From Acidobacteriota bacterium (GTDB lineage Bacteria; Acidobacteriota; UBA6911), in the NCBI GenBank assembly GCA_016934555.1, contig JAFGSS010000083.1:1-47501 (forward strand): DNA of 47,501 bases, in the 5' to 3' direction. This document shows, one piece after another, positions 7,119 to 14,702 of this stretch. A program made the translations under genes and the position numbers. Positions within the stretch are counted from its first letter, which is position 1. Every line of letters begins with the position of its first letter. A model generated the notes under the pieces. That model worked only from the letters and a program-made list of their open reading frames with translations. It did no database searches and had not been told where the DNA came from.

Positions 7119-9164
7119 ATGAAAGGCGGATATACGGGCAAGATATTGCGGGTCCATCTTACGACCCGGACCATCGGCACCATCGACACGGCCAAATACG
7201 AGGAATTCGGGGGCGGGCACGGCATCGGCTCCGCGGTGTTCTTCGATCTCGTCGGCGATCAGCTTACGTTCGAGGCTTTCGATCCCCGCAACCTCATCAT
7301 CATGATGGCCTCCCCCTTTTCCGGCACCTTCATGCCCGGCTCGGGGCGCTGCGAGGTCCAGGGAATGGGGCCGATGCTCTACCCCGTCGAGTGGTTCGCC
7401 CACAGCAATTTCGGGGGGCGCTTCACGGCCCAGCTGAAGTTCGCGGGGTGGGACGGCATCGTCGTGGAAGGCGCCGCGGACGAGCCGGTCTGGATCAACA
7501 TCGTCAACGACAAGGTTACGATCGAGAGCGCCAAAGGGATCTGGGGGATGGACACCTGGGACACCCAGGAGGAGATCTCCCGCCGCGTGATGCCGGGGCT
7601 CAAATACGGCGAGTGGGCCGAGCTGGCCCGGGACCAGGCGACCACGCAGTCCCCCGCCGTCGTCTGCTGCGGCCCGGCGGGGGAGAACCGGAGCCGGCTG
7701 GGCGCGCTCCTGCACGGCCCCGGTTCGCAGGCGGCCCTGTGCGGGTTCGGGGGCGTTTTCGGCTCCAAGAAGCTCAAAGCCATCAGCGCCATCGGGACGG
7801 GGGATGTCCCGATCGCCGACCCCAAGGCCTTCATGGCCGCGCGCCTCTGGTTCCGGCAGTTCCAGTGGGACGTGGATAATCCCCGCGAGGCGGAGCGCTT
7901 CGGCGCCGGTGGTCCCTACGCCCTGATCAGCGGCCGCCCCAGCGGGGGGAACGTGCTCAACCGCGACCTGCCGCTCACCCCCGCGCGTGCGACCGCCTGC
8001 GCCTCCTGCCCGCGCGGCTGCCGGATGCGGCTGGCCACGGGGGACAGCAACGAGTCGGTCTGCGCCGGCACCATGGTCATCACGGTCAACGGGTCGGTCA
8101 AGTTCACCCGCCAGGGGAACGACCTGATGCAGAAATACGGCCTCGGACACTGGCAGCTGATGCCGCTCCTGTCCTACATAGACGCCCTCCACAAGAAGGG
8201 GATCCTCGGGAAGGGGAAGCAGATCGACACCGACCTGCCGCTCGACCGCCCCGGCACGTTCGCCTACGCCGACGCGGTGATGCGGGCGATCGCCTACCGG
8301 GAGGGGGTCGGGGACGACCTGGCCGAGGCGTGCGCCCGTTTCGCGAAGAAGATCGGGCGCTACGACCAGGACGTCAACGACGGCACGCTGAGTCTGGCCT
8401 ACTGGGGGACGGCCAACCACTACGACCCGGCGATCGAGGCGGAGTGGGGCTTCGGCTCCCTGCTGGGGGAGCGCGACCTGATGCTGCACCAGATGTCCAA
8501 CTACCCCATCCACTGGATGGCCTGGTCGGGCGACCCCTACCTGACGGCCGAGGAGGTCTCCCGCCTCTACACCGACGCCATGGTCCCCTACCAGGGGGAC
8601 CCCTTCATGGTCGATCACAGCGACGGGCCGACCGGGATCTACTCCGACTCCAAGGTCAAGCAGGTCGCCTGGATCAAGCACTACGAGAAGTTCTGGGTCG
8701 GGGCGGGCGGTTTCTGCGGCTGGCGCTGGCCGATGTGCATCACCAACAACACGGCCGACCGCCGGGGGGCGACGCCCGAGGCGGAACCGAAGTTCTGGAA
8801 CGCCGTGACCGGGGATAACCGGACGTTTGCCGACTACATGGAACTGGGGCACAAGATCTACACCCTCGACCGCTCCATCTGGGCGCTGCAGGGGCGGCAC
8901 CGGGACATGGAGGTCTTTCCCGACTACGTCTACGACAAGCCGAGCGTGGGGCACGACATGACCATGTACATCGACGGCCAGTGGCAGTACGCCAAGGGGA
9001 CGGGGCGGACGCTGGACCGGGCGAAAGTGGAGGATTTCAAAACCAGGTTCTACAAGTTCGAGGGGTACAATCCCGACAACGGTTATCCGAAGCGGGACAC
9101 CCTCGAGAAGATGAAGCTCGCAAAGGTCGCCGACCTGCTCCAGAAGCGGGGCAAGCTGGGCTGA
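7119..9164 (+). CDS. Aldehyde:ferredoxin oxidoreductase-family tungsten/molybdenum enzyme
   Basis: This 681-residue protein has the AOR family layout. An N-terminal domain (about 1-210) carries the GYTGKILRV opening and the G-rich GSGRCEVQGMGP and GGRFTAQLKFAGWDGIVVEG segments that bind the bis-pterin cofactor. C294-x2-C297-x3-C301 plus a distal Cys (533 or 540) would ligate the [4Fe-4S] cluster. The family oxidises aldehydes to acids or, in the BamB branch, reduces aromatic CoA esters; W is the usual metal. Which branch this belongs to cannot be settled by eye. There is no signal peptide, while its ferredoxin partner carries a Tat motif. It is bounded downstream by a strong hairpin terminator and by the convergent IclR gene. 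The ATG follows GGGGAGGGG. Confidence 0.9.
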   Translation: MKGGYTGKILRVHLTTRTIGTIDTAKYEEFGGGHGIGSAVFFDLVGDQLTFEAFDPRNLIIMMASPFSGTFMPGSGRCEVQGMGPMLYPVEWFAHSNFGGRFTAQLKFAGWDGIVVEGAADEPVWINIVNDKVTIESAKGIWGMDTWDTQEEISRRVMPGLKYGEWAELARDQATTQSPAVVCCGPAGENRSRLGALLHGPGSQAALCGFGGVFGSKKLKAISAIGTGDVPIADPKAFMAARLWFRQFQWDVDNPREAERFGAGGPYALISGRPSGGNVLNRDLPLTPARATACASCPRGCRMRLATGDSNESVCAGTMVITVNGSVKFTRQGNDLMQKYGLGHWQLMPLLSYIDALHKKGILGKGKQIDTDLPLDRPGTFAYADAVMRAIAYREGVGDDLAEACARFAKKIGRYDQDVNDGTLSLAYWGTANHYDPAIEAEWGFGSLLGERDLMLHQMSNYPIHWMAWSGDPYLTAEEVSRLYTDAMVPYQGDPFMVDHSDGPTGIYSDSKVKQVAWIKHYEKFWVGAGGFCGWRWPMCITNNTADRRGATPEAEPKFWNAVTGDNRTFADYMELGHKIYTLDRSIWALQGRHRDMEVFPDYVYDKPSVGHDMTMYIDGQWQYAKGTGRTLDRAKVEDFKTRFYKFEGYNPDNGYPKRDTLEKMKLAKVADLLQKRGKLG

Positions 9165-9180
9165 CCTGGCCGCTTACGCG

Positions 9181-9219
9181 GTCCGGAGCGGGCGGGATCC
9201 GATCCCGCCCGCTCCGGAC
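9181..9219. terminator. Long perfect hairpin between convergent AOR and IclR genes
   Basis: Nineteen-base arms at 9181-9199 and 9201-9219 are perfectly complementary, with one base at the centre. A pyrimidine-rich run (CCTTCCTTCCTTT) follows on the plus side. It lies 17 bases after the AOR stop and 36 bases after the IclR stop on the other strand, so it probably ends both transcripts. Confidence 0.75.
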
Positions 9220-9255
9220 CCTTCCTTCCTTTACCCCTGCGTCTGTTCCTTCCTG

Positions 9256-10053
9256 TTACTGCGGGAGGATGGCCGAGAGGCGCGTGGCGGCATCCACGCA
9301 CTTTTTCCCGTATTCCTGGGCTTTTTCCTTCGTCAACCGGAACGCGGGTGCGGTGACGGCGAGAGTTCCCGTGATGTTGCCGGCGGCGTTGAACACGGGC
9401 GCCGAGACGGCGCTGATCCCCTCGCGGAACTCCTCGAAGTCGGTGGCGTACCCCCGCTTGCGGACGGCCGCCAGTTCGCGGAGCAGGGTGCTGGGGTCGG
9501 TGATGGAGTTTTTCGTGAAGGCCGGGAGGCCCTCGGTCTCGATGAGCCTGTGGACCTGGTTTTCGGGGAGGAAGGCAAGAACGGCCTTCCCGTTCGATTT
9601 CGTGGTCAGCGAATTCATCGTGCCGATCGGGGGGACCACCCGGAGGTCGATCCGGGACTCGACCGAATCCACGATGACCATCTGGGTCCCGCGCAGGACG
9701 GAATAGTTCGCCGTCTCCCCCGTGTACTCGGCCAGTTCCTTCAGGAACGCCTTGGCGGCGTCGGCGATGTCGAGCTTGCCGAGGACGTAGTGCCCGTAGT
9801 CGATGAGGGCGATCCCGAGCGAGTACTGCTTGGTGGCTTCGTTGCGGTCGAGCAGCCCGTGATGGCTGAGGGTGACCAGAAGCTTGTGGACGCTGCTCTT
9901 GTGCCACCCGGCGGCCTCGGTGACCTCGGCGATCGTCATGCCGTGCCCCCGGGTCCGCAAAAGCCTCAGGATGCGGGCCGCCCGGTCCACCGCGGGCACG
10001 ATGTATTCGTAATGTTCCTCTGTCGCGGATACCGTTTTTGAATTCTGGTTCAT
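9256..10053 (-). CDS. IclR-family transcriptional regulator
   Basis: This 265-residue protein has a winged helix-turn-helix (about 20-80: PAVDRAARILRLL, MTIAEVTEAAGWHKSSVHKLLVTL). It is followed by the IclR effector domain (about 95-260), with SVRGTQ-like VLRGTQMVIVDSVES, SNGKAVLAFLP and ISAVSAPVFNAAGNITGTLAV. Members bind small carbon compounds and control adjacent catabolic genes. Its position between the AOR operon and the second UGSC gene suggests that it controls one or both; this is inference. The start at 10053 is preceded by GGGGACAGGGG. Upstream in-frame starts lack a ribosome site and add Pro-rich sequence unlike the family. The gene is convergent with the AOR gene. Confidence 0.9.
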   Translation of the reverse strand: MNQNSKTVSATEEHYEYIVPAVDRAARILRLLRTRGHGMTIAEVTEAAGWHKSSVHKLLVTLSHHGLLDRNEATKQYSLGIALIDYGHYVLGKLDIADAAKAFLKELAEYTGETANYSVLRGTQMVIVDSVESRIDLRVVPPIGTMNSLTTKSNGKAVLAFLPENQVHRLIETEGLPAFTKNSITDPSTLLRELAAVRKRGYATDFEEFREGISAVSAPVFNAAGNITGTLAVTAPAFRLTKEKAQEYGKKCVDAATRLSAILPQ

Positions 10054-10202
10054 CCCCTGTCCCCCATGGCGGTTTGCTGAATGCATCATCATGGTCTTCG
10101 ATTTGCCAGAAACGCGGGCGGCCGGCGGGGCTGCTCCCGTGGAGGCCGGCGATGGGCCCGGGTCCCCTGCGGGGATCCCGGACCCATGCCGGTGCTGCGT
10201 GG

Positions 10203-10221
10203 CCGGTTCAGGCGGAACCGG
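10203..10221 (-). terminator. Hairpin after the second UGSC gene
   Basis: CCGGTTC and GAACCGG (10203-10209 and 10215-10221) form a 7-base stem with a 5-base loop, 9 bases beyond the stop codon of the UGSC gene. A second stable hairpin lies at about 10157-10182. No T tract is present, so termination is only suggested. Confidence 0.4.
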
Positions 10222-10230
10222 GGGCCACAA

Positions 10231-11901
10231 CTAGTACTTCACGTAAGTCGGGACCAGGGTTTTGTACCTGGCCACCAGCTTGTCCCAGTTTTTGGGAAGC
10301 TGGATCTTGCGCGTGACGAACTCGTTTTCGAATCCGCCCGCGCTCTGGTGATGCCCGATCCAGACCCCGGGACCCCCGGCGACCACGAGGATGAAGTCTT
10401 CGTTCTTCAGGCCGCCGCCGCCGGCCGCGCGGGGAGTGTTCTTGACGATGAAGTCCTTCACCTGCTGCTTCGTCCACCCCGCGCTCTTGAAGATCCGGGC
10501 GTGATCGGGGATGACGACCAGGCCGGCCAGCGAATAGAGCCCGAGCCCGGCCATCGACCCGGCCAGGCCCTCGGGGCTCGTCTGCGCGGGGACATGCTGG
10601 GTGTAGCGGTTGGGGAAGAAGACCGTGACGGTGCTGTCGTCCGGGTTGAAGCCCAGGTCGACGTGCAGCGGCTGCCAGGGGCTCTCCTCCTGGTTTTCGC
10701 CCAGGACGAGGGCGTACTTGCCGGGGTTCCCCAGCGTTCCCATGTCCTCGATCCCCTTGCGCGCGCCGCCGATGTTCTTGACGATCAGGCCTACGGCCCG
10801 ACCGATGGCGGAGTTGGCCATGTTGCCCGGGCTGAGGGCGCCCGAACTGCAGTTGATGTGGATGTCGTTGCGCAGCGGCCCGTTGATGAGCAAAAACGGG
10901 GCCCACGACCCGGTGCTGACCTCGAAGGTGTCGAACCGGGTTTTCGGGTCCGCCAGGGCGTCCACCGTCGCCAGCAGCACCGGCATGTGGATCGGCAGAG
11001 CGCCGGCCATGACGGCGTTGACGGCGATCTTTTCCACCGTGGCCTTCCCCAGGCGCGGGATGAGCTTGGCCACGACGTGGTCGCGCGGCAGGTCGGTGCC
11101 CGTCAGCATCTCGGCCACCGCCTGTTCGGTCGGGGGATACAGGGGGAGTCCGTCCCCCCAGCCCTTGCGGTAGAAGAACTCGTTGAACTGCCGGAGCGTC
11201 CCCTTGAAGGCGACCTTCGGCTGGGGTTCCTTCTGGACCTGCGGGTTTTTCTCCTCCGCGGTCAAGGGTCTGGTCAGCGCGGCAATGATGTCGCCGAGAG
11301 CGGCGTCAATGCCCGATTGGATGTCTTCGGCAACGGTGGATTCGCAGGCGATGGACGTTCCCAGTACCCGCACCCCCGGCATGCCTTTACCCGACGACGC
11401 CGAGTGGGCGTCGTTCACGAAACCGCGATTCGCCAGTAACACGACCGGCGTTCCAAAGTCCTCGATCGCTACGCCGTTGTAGGCGAGGAACTTGGTGCAG
11501 GACCCTCAATCGCCGACCGCGGCGACCACCGCGTCCATGTCTTTGGCCCAGGCCGCGAACCGCTCCTTGTTGACGGTCTCGGTCTCGGTGACGTTGGGCA
11601 GGGTGGAATGGAAGAGGCTGGTCTGGATGGTGGGATATTTCTGCTTCAGCCTTTTTTCCACCTCGTCGGTGATCGGTTTGGCCGCGCGCTTGAAGTTGGC
11701 GAACAGCCCTACCTTCTTCCCGTCCAGGGTGTCGAGCCGGGGGGAAAGGCCCCGGAGCGGGATCGGGTCCACGTCAGCCCACGGGCTGAGGACCTCGTAC
11801 TGCGTTTCCGGGGCCTGCTGGGCGGCCAGGCTCCCGGAAGGGGCGGGTACGGCCACGACGGAAAACGCCGTCACCGCCGCCACGGACAATAATCTGCGCA
11901 T
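10231..11901 (-). CDS. Exported UGSC-family selenoprotein with canonical Sec-Gly-Ser-Cys motif
   Basis: A 556-residue protein is read through UGA at 11508-11506 (residue 132). A signal peptide (MRRLLSVAAVTAFSVVAVPA) precedes a domain of about 45-200 that matches the UGSC family: LDGKKVGLFANFKRAA, DMDAVVAAVGD, then U-G-S-C-T, then GVAIEDFGTPVVLLANRGF. The GVGDUGSCT consensus is distinctive for this family, first known as UGSC-containing selenoproteins; Cys forms have CGSC. A C-terminal region of about 360 residues (from LTAEEK on) is shared with the protein at 502-2253 and has no function I recognise. The frame is unbroken on both sides of the single UGA. A Sec-x-x-Cys pair at a strand end suggests a thiol/selenol redox role outside the cytoplasm. 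It is probably monocistronic, with a sigma-70-like promoter at 12028-12057. Confidence 0.9.
11456..11508 (-). promoter_or_regulatory. Sec UGA codon and candidate SECIS hairpin of the second UGSC gene
   Basis: UGA is at 11508-11506. Downstream, CGCC-TACAAC-GGCG (11485-11472) forms a small stem-loop. It can be extended by AAGTTCCTCG (11493-11484) pairing imperfectly with CGAGGACTT (11464-11456). The position is within the window for bacterial SECIS elements. The fold is drawn by eye. Confidence 0.45.
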
Positions 11902-12027
11902 GTGTTGCTCCTCCTTGTTCGTTGGTGAAATGTAAGCTGCCCCTTATGATATCAGGAAGGACCGCCCCAGGCGCGAATGCCGGGAGCGGTCCCACGCCCG
12001 CAGGCGCTTACGCCTGATAGATCTCGC

Positions 12028-12057
12028 ATAATAGATATAGTAGCCATAAGGAGACAA
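12028..12057 (-). promoter_or_regulatory. Candidate sigma-70 promoter of the second UGSC gene
   Basis: On the minus strand, TTGTCT (12057-12052) and TATTAT (12033-12028) are 18 bases apart, about 125 bases before the UGSC start. A small inverted repeat (CAGGCG-CTTA-CGCCTG, 12001-12016) lies just downstream, in the expected transcript start region. Confidence 0.5.
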
Positions 12058-12124
12058 CTCTAGCTCCCGGGGCGGGGTGAAGTCAAGCATAATGAGTGGA
12101 AGATCAAGGTTTTACCGGTCTGAT

Positions 12125-12173
12125 CACAGGGACCGCGGCGCCGCGAGGCGGCCGCGGCGCCGCGGTCCCTGTG
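12125..12173 (-). terminator. Very strong GC-rich hairpin after the cupin-like gene
   Basis: Perfect 21-base arms (12125-12145 and 12153-12173) enclose the 7-base loop AGGCGGC. It starts two bases past the stop codon of the minus-strand cupin-like gene. No T tract follows on either strand, so it may act as a 3'-end stabiliser or a factor-assisted terminator. Confidence 0.6.
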
Positions 12174-12175
12174 CG

Positions 12176-12607
12176 CTACTCGTCGTCCTTGATGTAGCGG
12201 CCGCCCGGGACGGTGGTGAAGTGAAAGACCGGCCGGTCGACGCGCCGGAGGATCAGGGGGCAGTGCTTCATCCCCGCGGGTACGAACAGGAGCGCGCTGC
12301 GGGTGATGACGTGTTTTTCGTCCTCGAGCCAGATTTCGATTTCGGCGCCGAGGTCGTGGGGGTGGTCCGGATCGTTGCCGAAAAACCCGATGATCTCGTC
12401 CGCGTCGTGGACGTGGGGCCGGTCTTCGAGGGTTTCGGCCGCCCGGAGGTACCAGGCGGTGTTCATGTGAAAGGCCCCCTCCACCACGTTTTCGTCCATC
12501 CAGAGGATGCGGCGGGCGTAGCGGGAGTAGGCGGTTTCGATCTTCCGCTTCTCCTCGGGGACGACCAGGTCGGTGACGATGTATTTGCCGTATTTCGATC
12601 CTTCCAT
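12176..12607 (-). CDS. Small cupin-like protein, unknown function
   Basis: This 143-residue protein is not assigned to a named family. The ordering of residues resembles a cupin barrel: DRPHVHDADEIIGFFG (about 62-77, with HxH and E as possible metal ligands), then LGAEIEIWLEDEKHVI, FVPAGMKHCPLIL (about 108-120, the usual second cupin histidine) and PVFHFTTVPGG. A metal-binding cupin fold is therefore likely. Neither an enzymatic activity nor a sensing role can be chosen. AAGGAGAGG precedes the start at 5 bases. It follows the SDR gene by 35 bases on the same strand and is probably co-transcribed; a strong hairpin ends the unit. Confidence 0.7.
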   Translation of the reverse strand: MEGSKYGKYIVTDLVVPEEKRKIETAYSRYARRILWMDENVVEGAFHMNTAWYLRAAETLEDRPHVHDADEIIGFFGNDPDHPHDLGAEIEIWLEDEKHVITRSALLFVPAGMKHCPLILRRVDRPVFHFTTVPGGRYIKDDE

Positions 12608-12642
12608 GCAAACCTCTCCTTCCTTTTTGTGAAGCCGGGGGG

Positions 12643-13434
12643 TCATTCCCGCCGGCGCAGTCCGCTCTTGCCGCCGAGGTGCTGGCCCCCGTCGAATTTG
12701 ATCGTTTCTCCCGTCATCATACGCGCCCCCTCGGCCAGCCAGACGATGGCGTCGGCGACGTCCTCGGGCGTTGCCAGGACCTCCAGGGGCGTCGTCTCGC
12801 GCACGGATTGGACGACGCGGGCGAATTCCGTGTCTCCCAGTCCCCGGCGCAGCCAGCGGGTGTCGATGGCCCCCGGGGCGACGCCGTTGACCCGGATCTC
12901 CGGACCGAGGGTGCGGGCCAGGCACTTGGTCATGTTGATGACGGCGGCCTTGGAGGCGGAATAGGCGATGGAACTGCCGTGCCCCAAAAACCCCGCGATG
13001 GAGACCACGTTGACGATGGCTCCCTCCCCCGCTTTCTTCATGTGGGGGACCGCCGCGCGGGAGCAGAAAAAGTTGCCCATCAGGTTGGTGCGCAGGATCT
13101 CGAGCCAGACGTCCTCCGAGAGCGCCTCGAGGTCGCCGAATTCGACGAAGCGGGTGACGGCGGCGTTGTTCACCAGGACGTCCAGGCGCCCGAAGGCGTC
13201 CACCGCCGCCTGGACGAGGCGCCTGCAGTCGGCTTCCAGCGACACGTCGGCCTGCACCACGACCGCCCCGGCCCCCCGCTCGCGGCAGAGCGCGGCCGCC
13301 TCCTCCGCTTCGGTGCGGCTGCGGTTGTAGTTGATGACGACCGAACACCCCCGCCCGGCGAACTTGAGGACCGCCGCCCGCCCCACCCCCGCCGAACTCC
13401 CCGTGACCACCGCTGCCTTGTTTTTCAGGTCCAT
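12643..13434 (-). CDS. Short-chain dehydrogenase/reductase
   Basis: This 263-residue classical SDR has the cofactor motif TGSSAGVGRAAVLKF (about 11-25, the TGxxxGxG pattern), the NNAA motif (VLVNNAAVTRF), the catalytic Ser (NVVSIAG) and the YSASK Tyr/Lys pair (Y about 158, K about 162). It ends with the familiar MTGETIKFDGGQHL. The family oxidises alcohols or reduces carbonyls with NAD(P)H. Its closest look is to FabG-type 3-oxoacyl reductases or glucose dehydrogenases, but the substrate cannot be named. The start at 13434 is backed by ACGGAG at 9 bases; longer in-frame starts add sequence unrelated to the family. It precedes the cupin-like gene. Confidence 0.92.
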   Translation of the reverse strand: MDLKNKAAVVTGSSAGVGRAAVLKFAGRGCSVVINYNRSRTEAEEAAALCRERGAGAVVVQADVSLEADCRRLVQAAVDAFGRLDVLVNNAAVTRFVEFGDLEALSEDVWLEILRTNLMGNFFCSRAAVPHMKKAGEGAIVNVVSIAGFLGHGSSIAYSASKAAVINMTKCLARTLGPEIRVNGVAPGAIDTRWLRRGLGDTEFARVVQSVRETTPLEVLATPEDVADAIVWLAEGARMMTGETIKFDGGQHLGGKSGLRRRE

Positions 13435-13780
13435 AATCCGAAACTCCGTTGGATGCTGCCGGCGCCCTCGGACGCCGGAGAGTGCGTTCGCCCTATTATG
13501 GGCCGCACAGCGGCGCATGCGCCCTGTTTTTTCGCTCCGTCTCGGCCCGGGGAGGCCGCAGCCCGTCCCCGATACCTGAAAGGGGGAAATTCCCGGACCT
13601 CCATTATCGCTTGGAAAACCCAAGGACACCTATAGGTTATAATGGTGCTTCATGGAGGGGGGCTGAACCCCGGGGCGTGCCCGCGCATCCTATGAAGGGA
13701 CGCCCGCGGCAGGCACTGACCGGTCGCGGTTTACGGGGGGACAGGAGGGAGCGATTGTGAGATCATGGTCGGGAGGGAAT
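13435..13780. other. Intergenic region between divergent SDR and rhodanese operons
   Basis: These 346 bases hold no convincing gene. A TATAAT (13638-13643, plus strand) is present, with TTGGAA 21 bases upstream, which is too far for a normal promoter. GC-rich short inverted sequences occur around 13660-13700. Promoters for both directions must lie here or just outside, but none is assigned firmly. Confidence 0.4.
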
Positions 13781-14191
13781 ATGAAGCGATATCTTGCAGG
13801 ATGGGTGGCGGGCGTCTGCCTGATGGCGTTGGCGATGGCGGCTCCCGCCCGGGCGGCGGAGGTCCCCCGTATCGGCGTCGGGGAACTGAAGAAGATGATG
13901 GACGAGGGGGTCGCGGTGACCGTGATCGACGTGCAGTCGAGGGAGGCCTACGCCGAGGGGCACATCAAGGGCGCCCTTTCGATCCCCTGGCAGAGTCAGA
14001 TCGCGCTCGAGGACGTCTGGTCGTTGCCTGCGGACCAGCTGATCGTCACCTACTGCGACTGCGGCCCGGGGGAGGCGGACAGCGCCGATTTTGCACGGCA
14101 GCTCTTCCAAATGGGGTACGAAAACGTCAAAATACTGGCGGACCCCTCCATCAGGGAGTGGCGTGAAAAGGGCTACCCGGTCGAAAAGTAG
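13781..14191 (+). CDS. Exported single-domain rhodanese-like protein
   Basis: A 136-residue protein with a clear signal peptide (MKRYLAGWVAGVCLMALAMA, cut after ARA) and one rhodanese domain. TVIDVQSREAYAEGHIKGALSIP is the typical first half with DxR/E and GHIxGAxxIP. The active-site loop is IVTYCDCGPGEADSADFA, with the catalytic Cys in YC. Rhodaneses transfer sulfane sulfur or, as single exported domains, may carry thiols or polysulfide. The start at 13781 is preceded by GGGAGGG at 3 bases; an in-frame GTG at 13757 is possible but would displace the signal peptide. It leads a three-gene exported redox operon with a tetraheme cytochrome and the DUF1573 selenoprotein. Confidence 0.9.
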   Translation: MKRYLAGWVAGVCLMALAMAAPARAAEVPRIGVGELKKMMDEGVAVTVIDVQSREAYAEGHIKGALSIPWQSQIALEDVWSLPADQLIVTYCDCGPGEADSADFARQLFQMGYENVKILADPSIREWREKGYPVEK

Positions 14192-14215
14192 GGGGCCCGC
14201 GGAGACAGGAGCCTT

Positions 14216-14665
14216 ATGAGAATGCCATGGTGTTTTGCCCTGTTGCTGGCGGCGGCGGCCGGGGGCGCCGGCTGGGCCGGCTCGGAGCCGGCGGCCGCTT
14301 ACGTGGGATGGGAGCGGTGTGCCCCCTGTCACTCGGAACTCACCGAGGGCTGGCAGACGACGCGGCACGCGAAAGCGATCGACAGCCTCAGGAAGACGGG
14401 GCAGGAAAATCTGCCCGGGTGCGTCGAGTGCCACGTCACCGGGTATGAAAAGGACGGGGGTTTCATCGACTGCGAACTGACGCCGGAGATGGCGGGAGTG
14501 CAGTGCGAGGCCTGCCACGGGCCCGCCGGGGGGCATGTGGAGGACCCGATGGGGGTAAAACTGGTCCGGGACGCGGGTGAGGACGTCTGCCGGGCGTGCC
14601 ATACCGAGGACCAGGACCCGGGATTCAACTACGAGGAAAAGACCAAGGGAATCCACGGCGACTAG
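14216..14665 (+). CDS. Exported tetraheme cytochrome c (cytochrome c554-like)
   Basis: A 149-residue protein with a signal peptide (about 1-28) and four CxxCH heme sites: CAPCH (35-39), CVECH (69-73), CEACH (97-101) and CRACH (125-129). The segment VGWERCAPCHSELTEGWQTTRHAKA and the phrase GVQCEACHGPAGGHVEDP are typical of the cytochrome c554/c-prime family, which passes electrons in the periplasm. A dedicated catalytic role is not shown. AGGAG lies 4 bases before the ATG. It sits 24 bases after the rhodanese gene and 37 bases before the DUF1573 gene, so the three are probably co-transcribed, with sulfur or selenium redox as a possible shared theme. Confidence 0.93.
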   Translation: MRMPWCFALLLAAAAGGAGWAGSEPAAAYVGWERCAPCHSELTEGWQTTRHAKAIDSLRKTGQENLPGCVECHVTGYEKDGGFIDCELTPEMAGVQCEACHGPAGGHVEDPMGVKLVRDAGEDVCRACHTEDQDPGFNYEEKTKGIHGD

Positions 14666-14702
14666 GGAGCCGCGGGTTCCGGATCGAGAGAAGGAGATTT
14701 GC

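Noticed and set aside
6235-7225. Minus-strand open frames opposite the second ferredoxin
   Set aside because: They oppose a gene with sixteen conserved cluster cysteines and have no recognisable domain.
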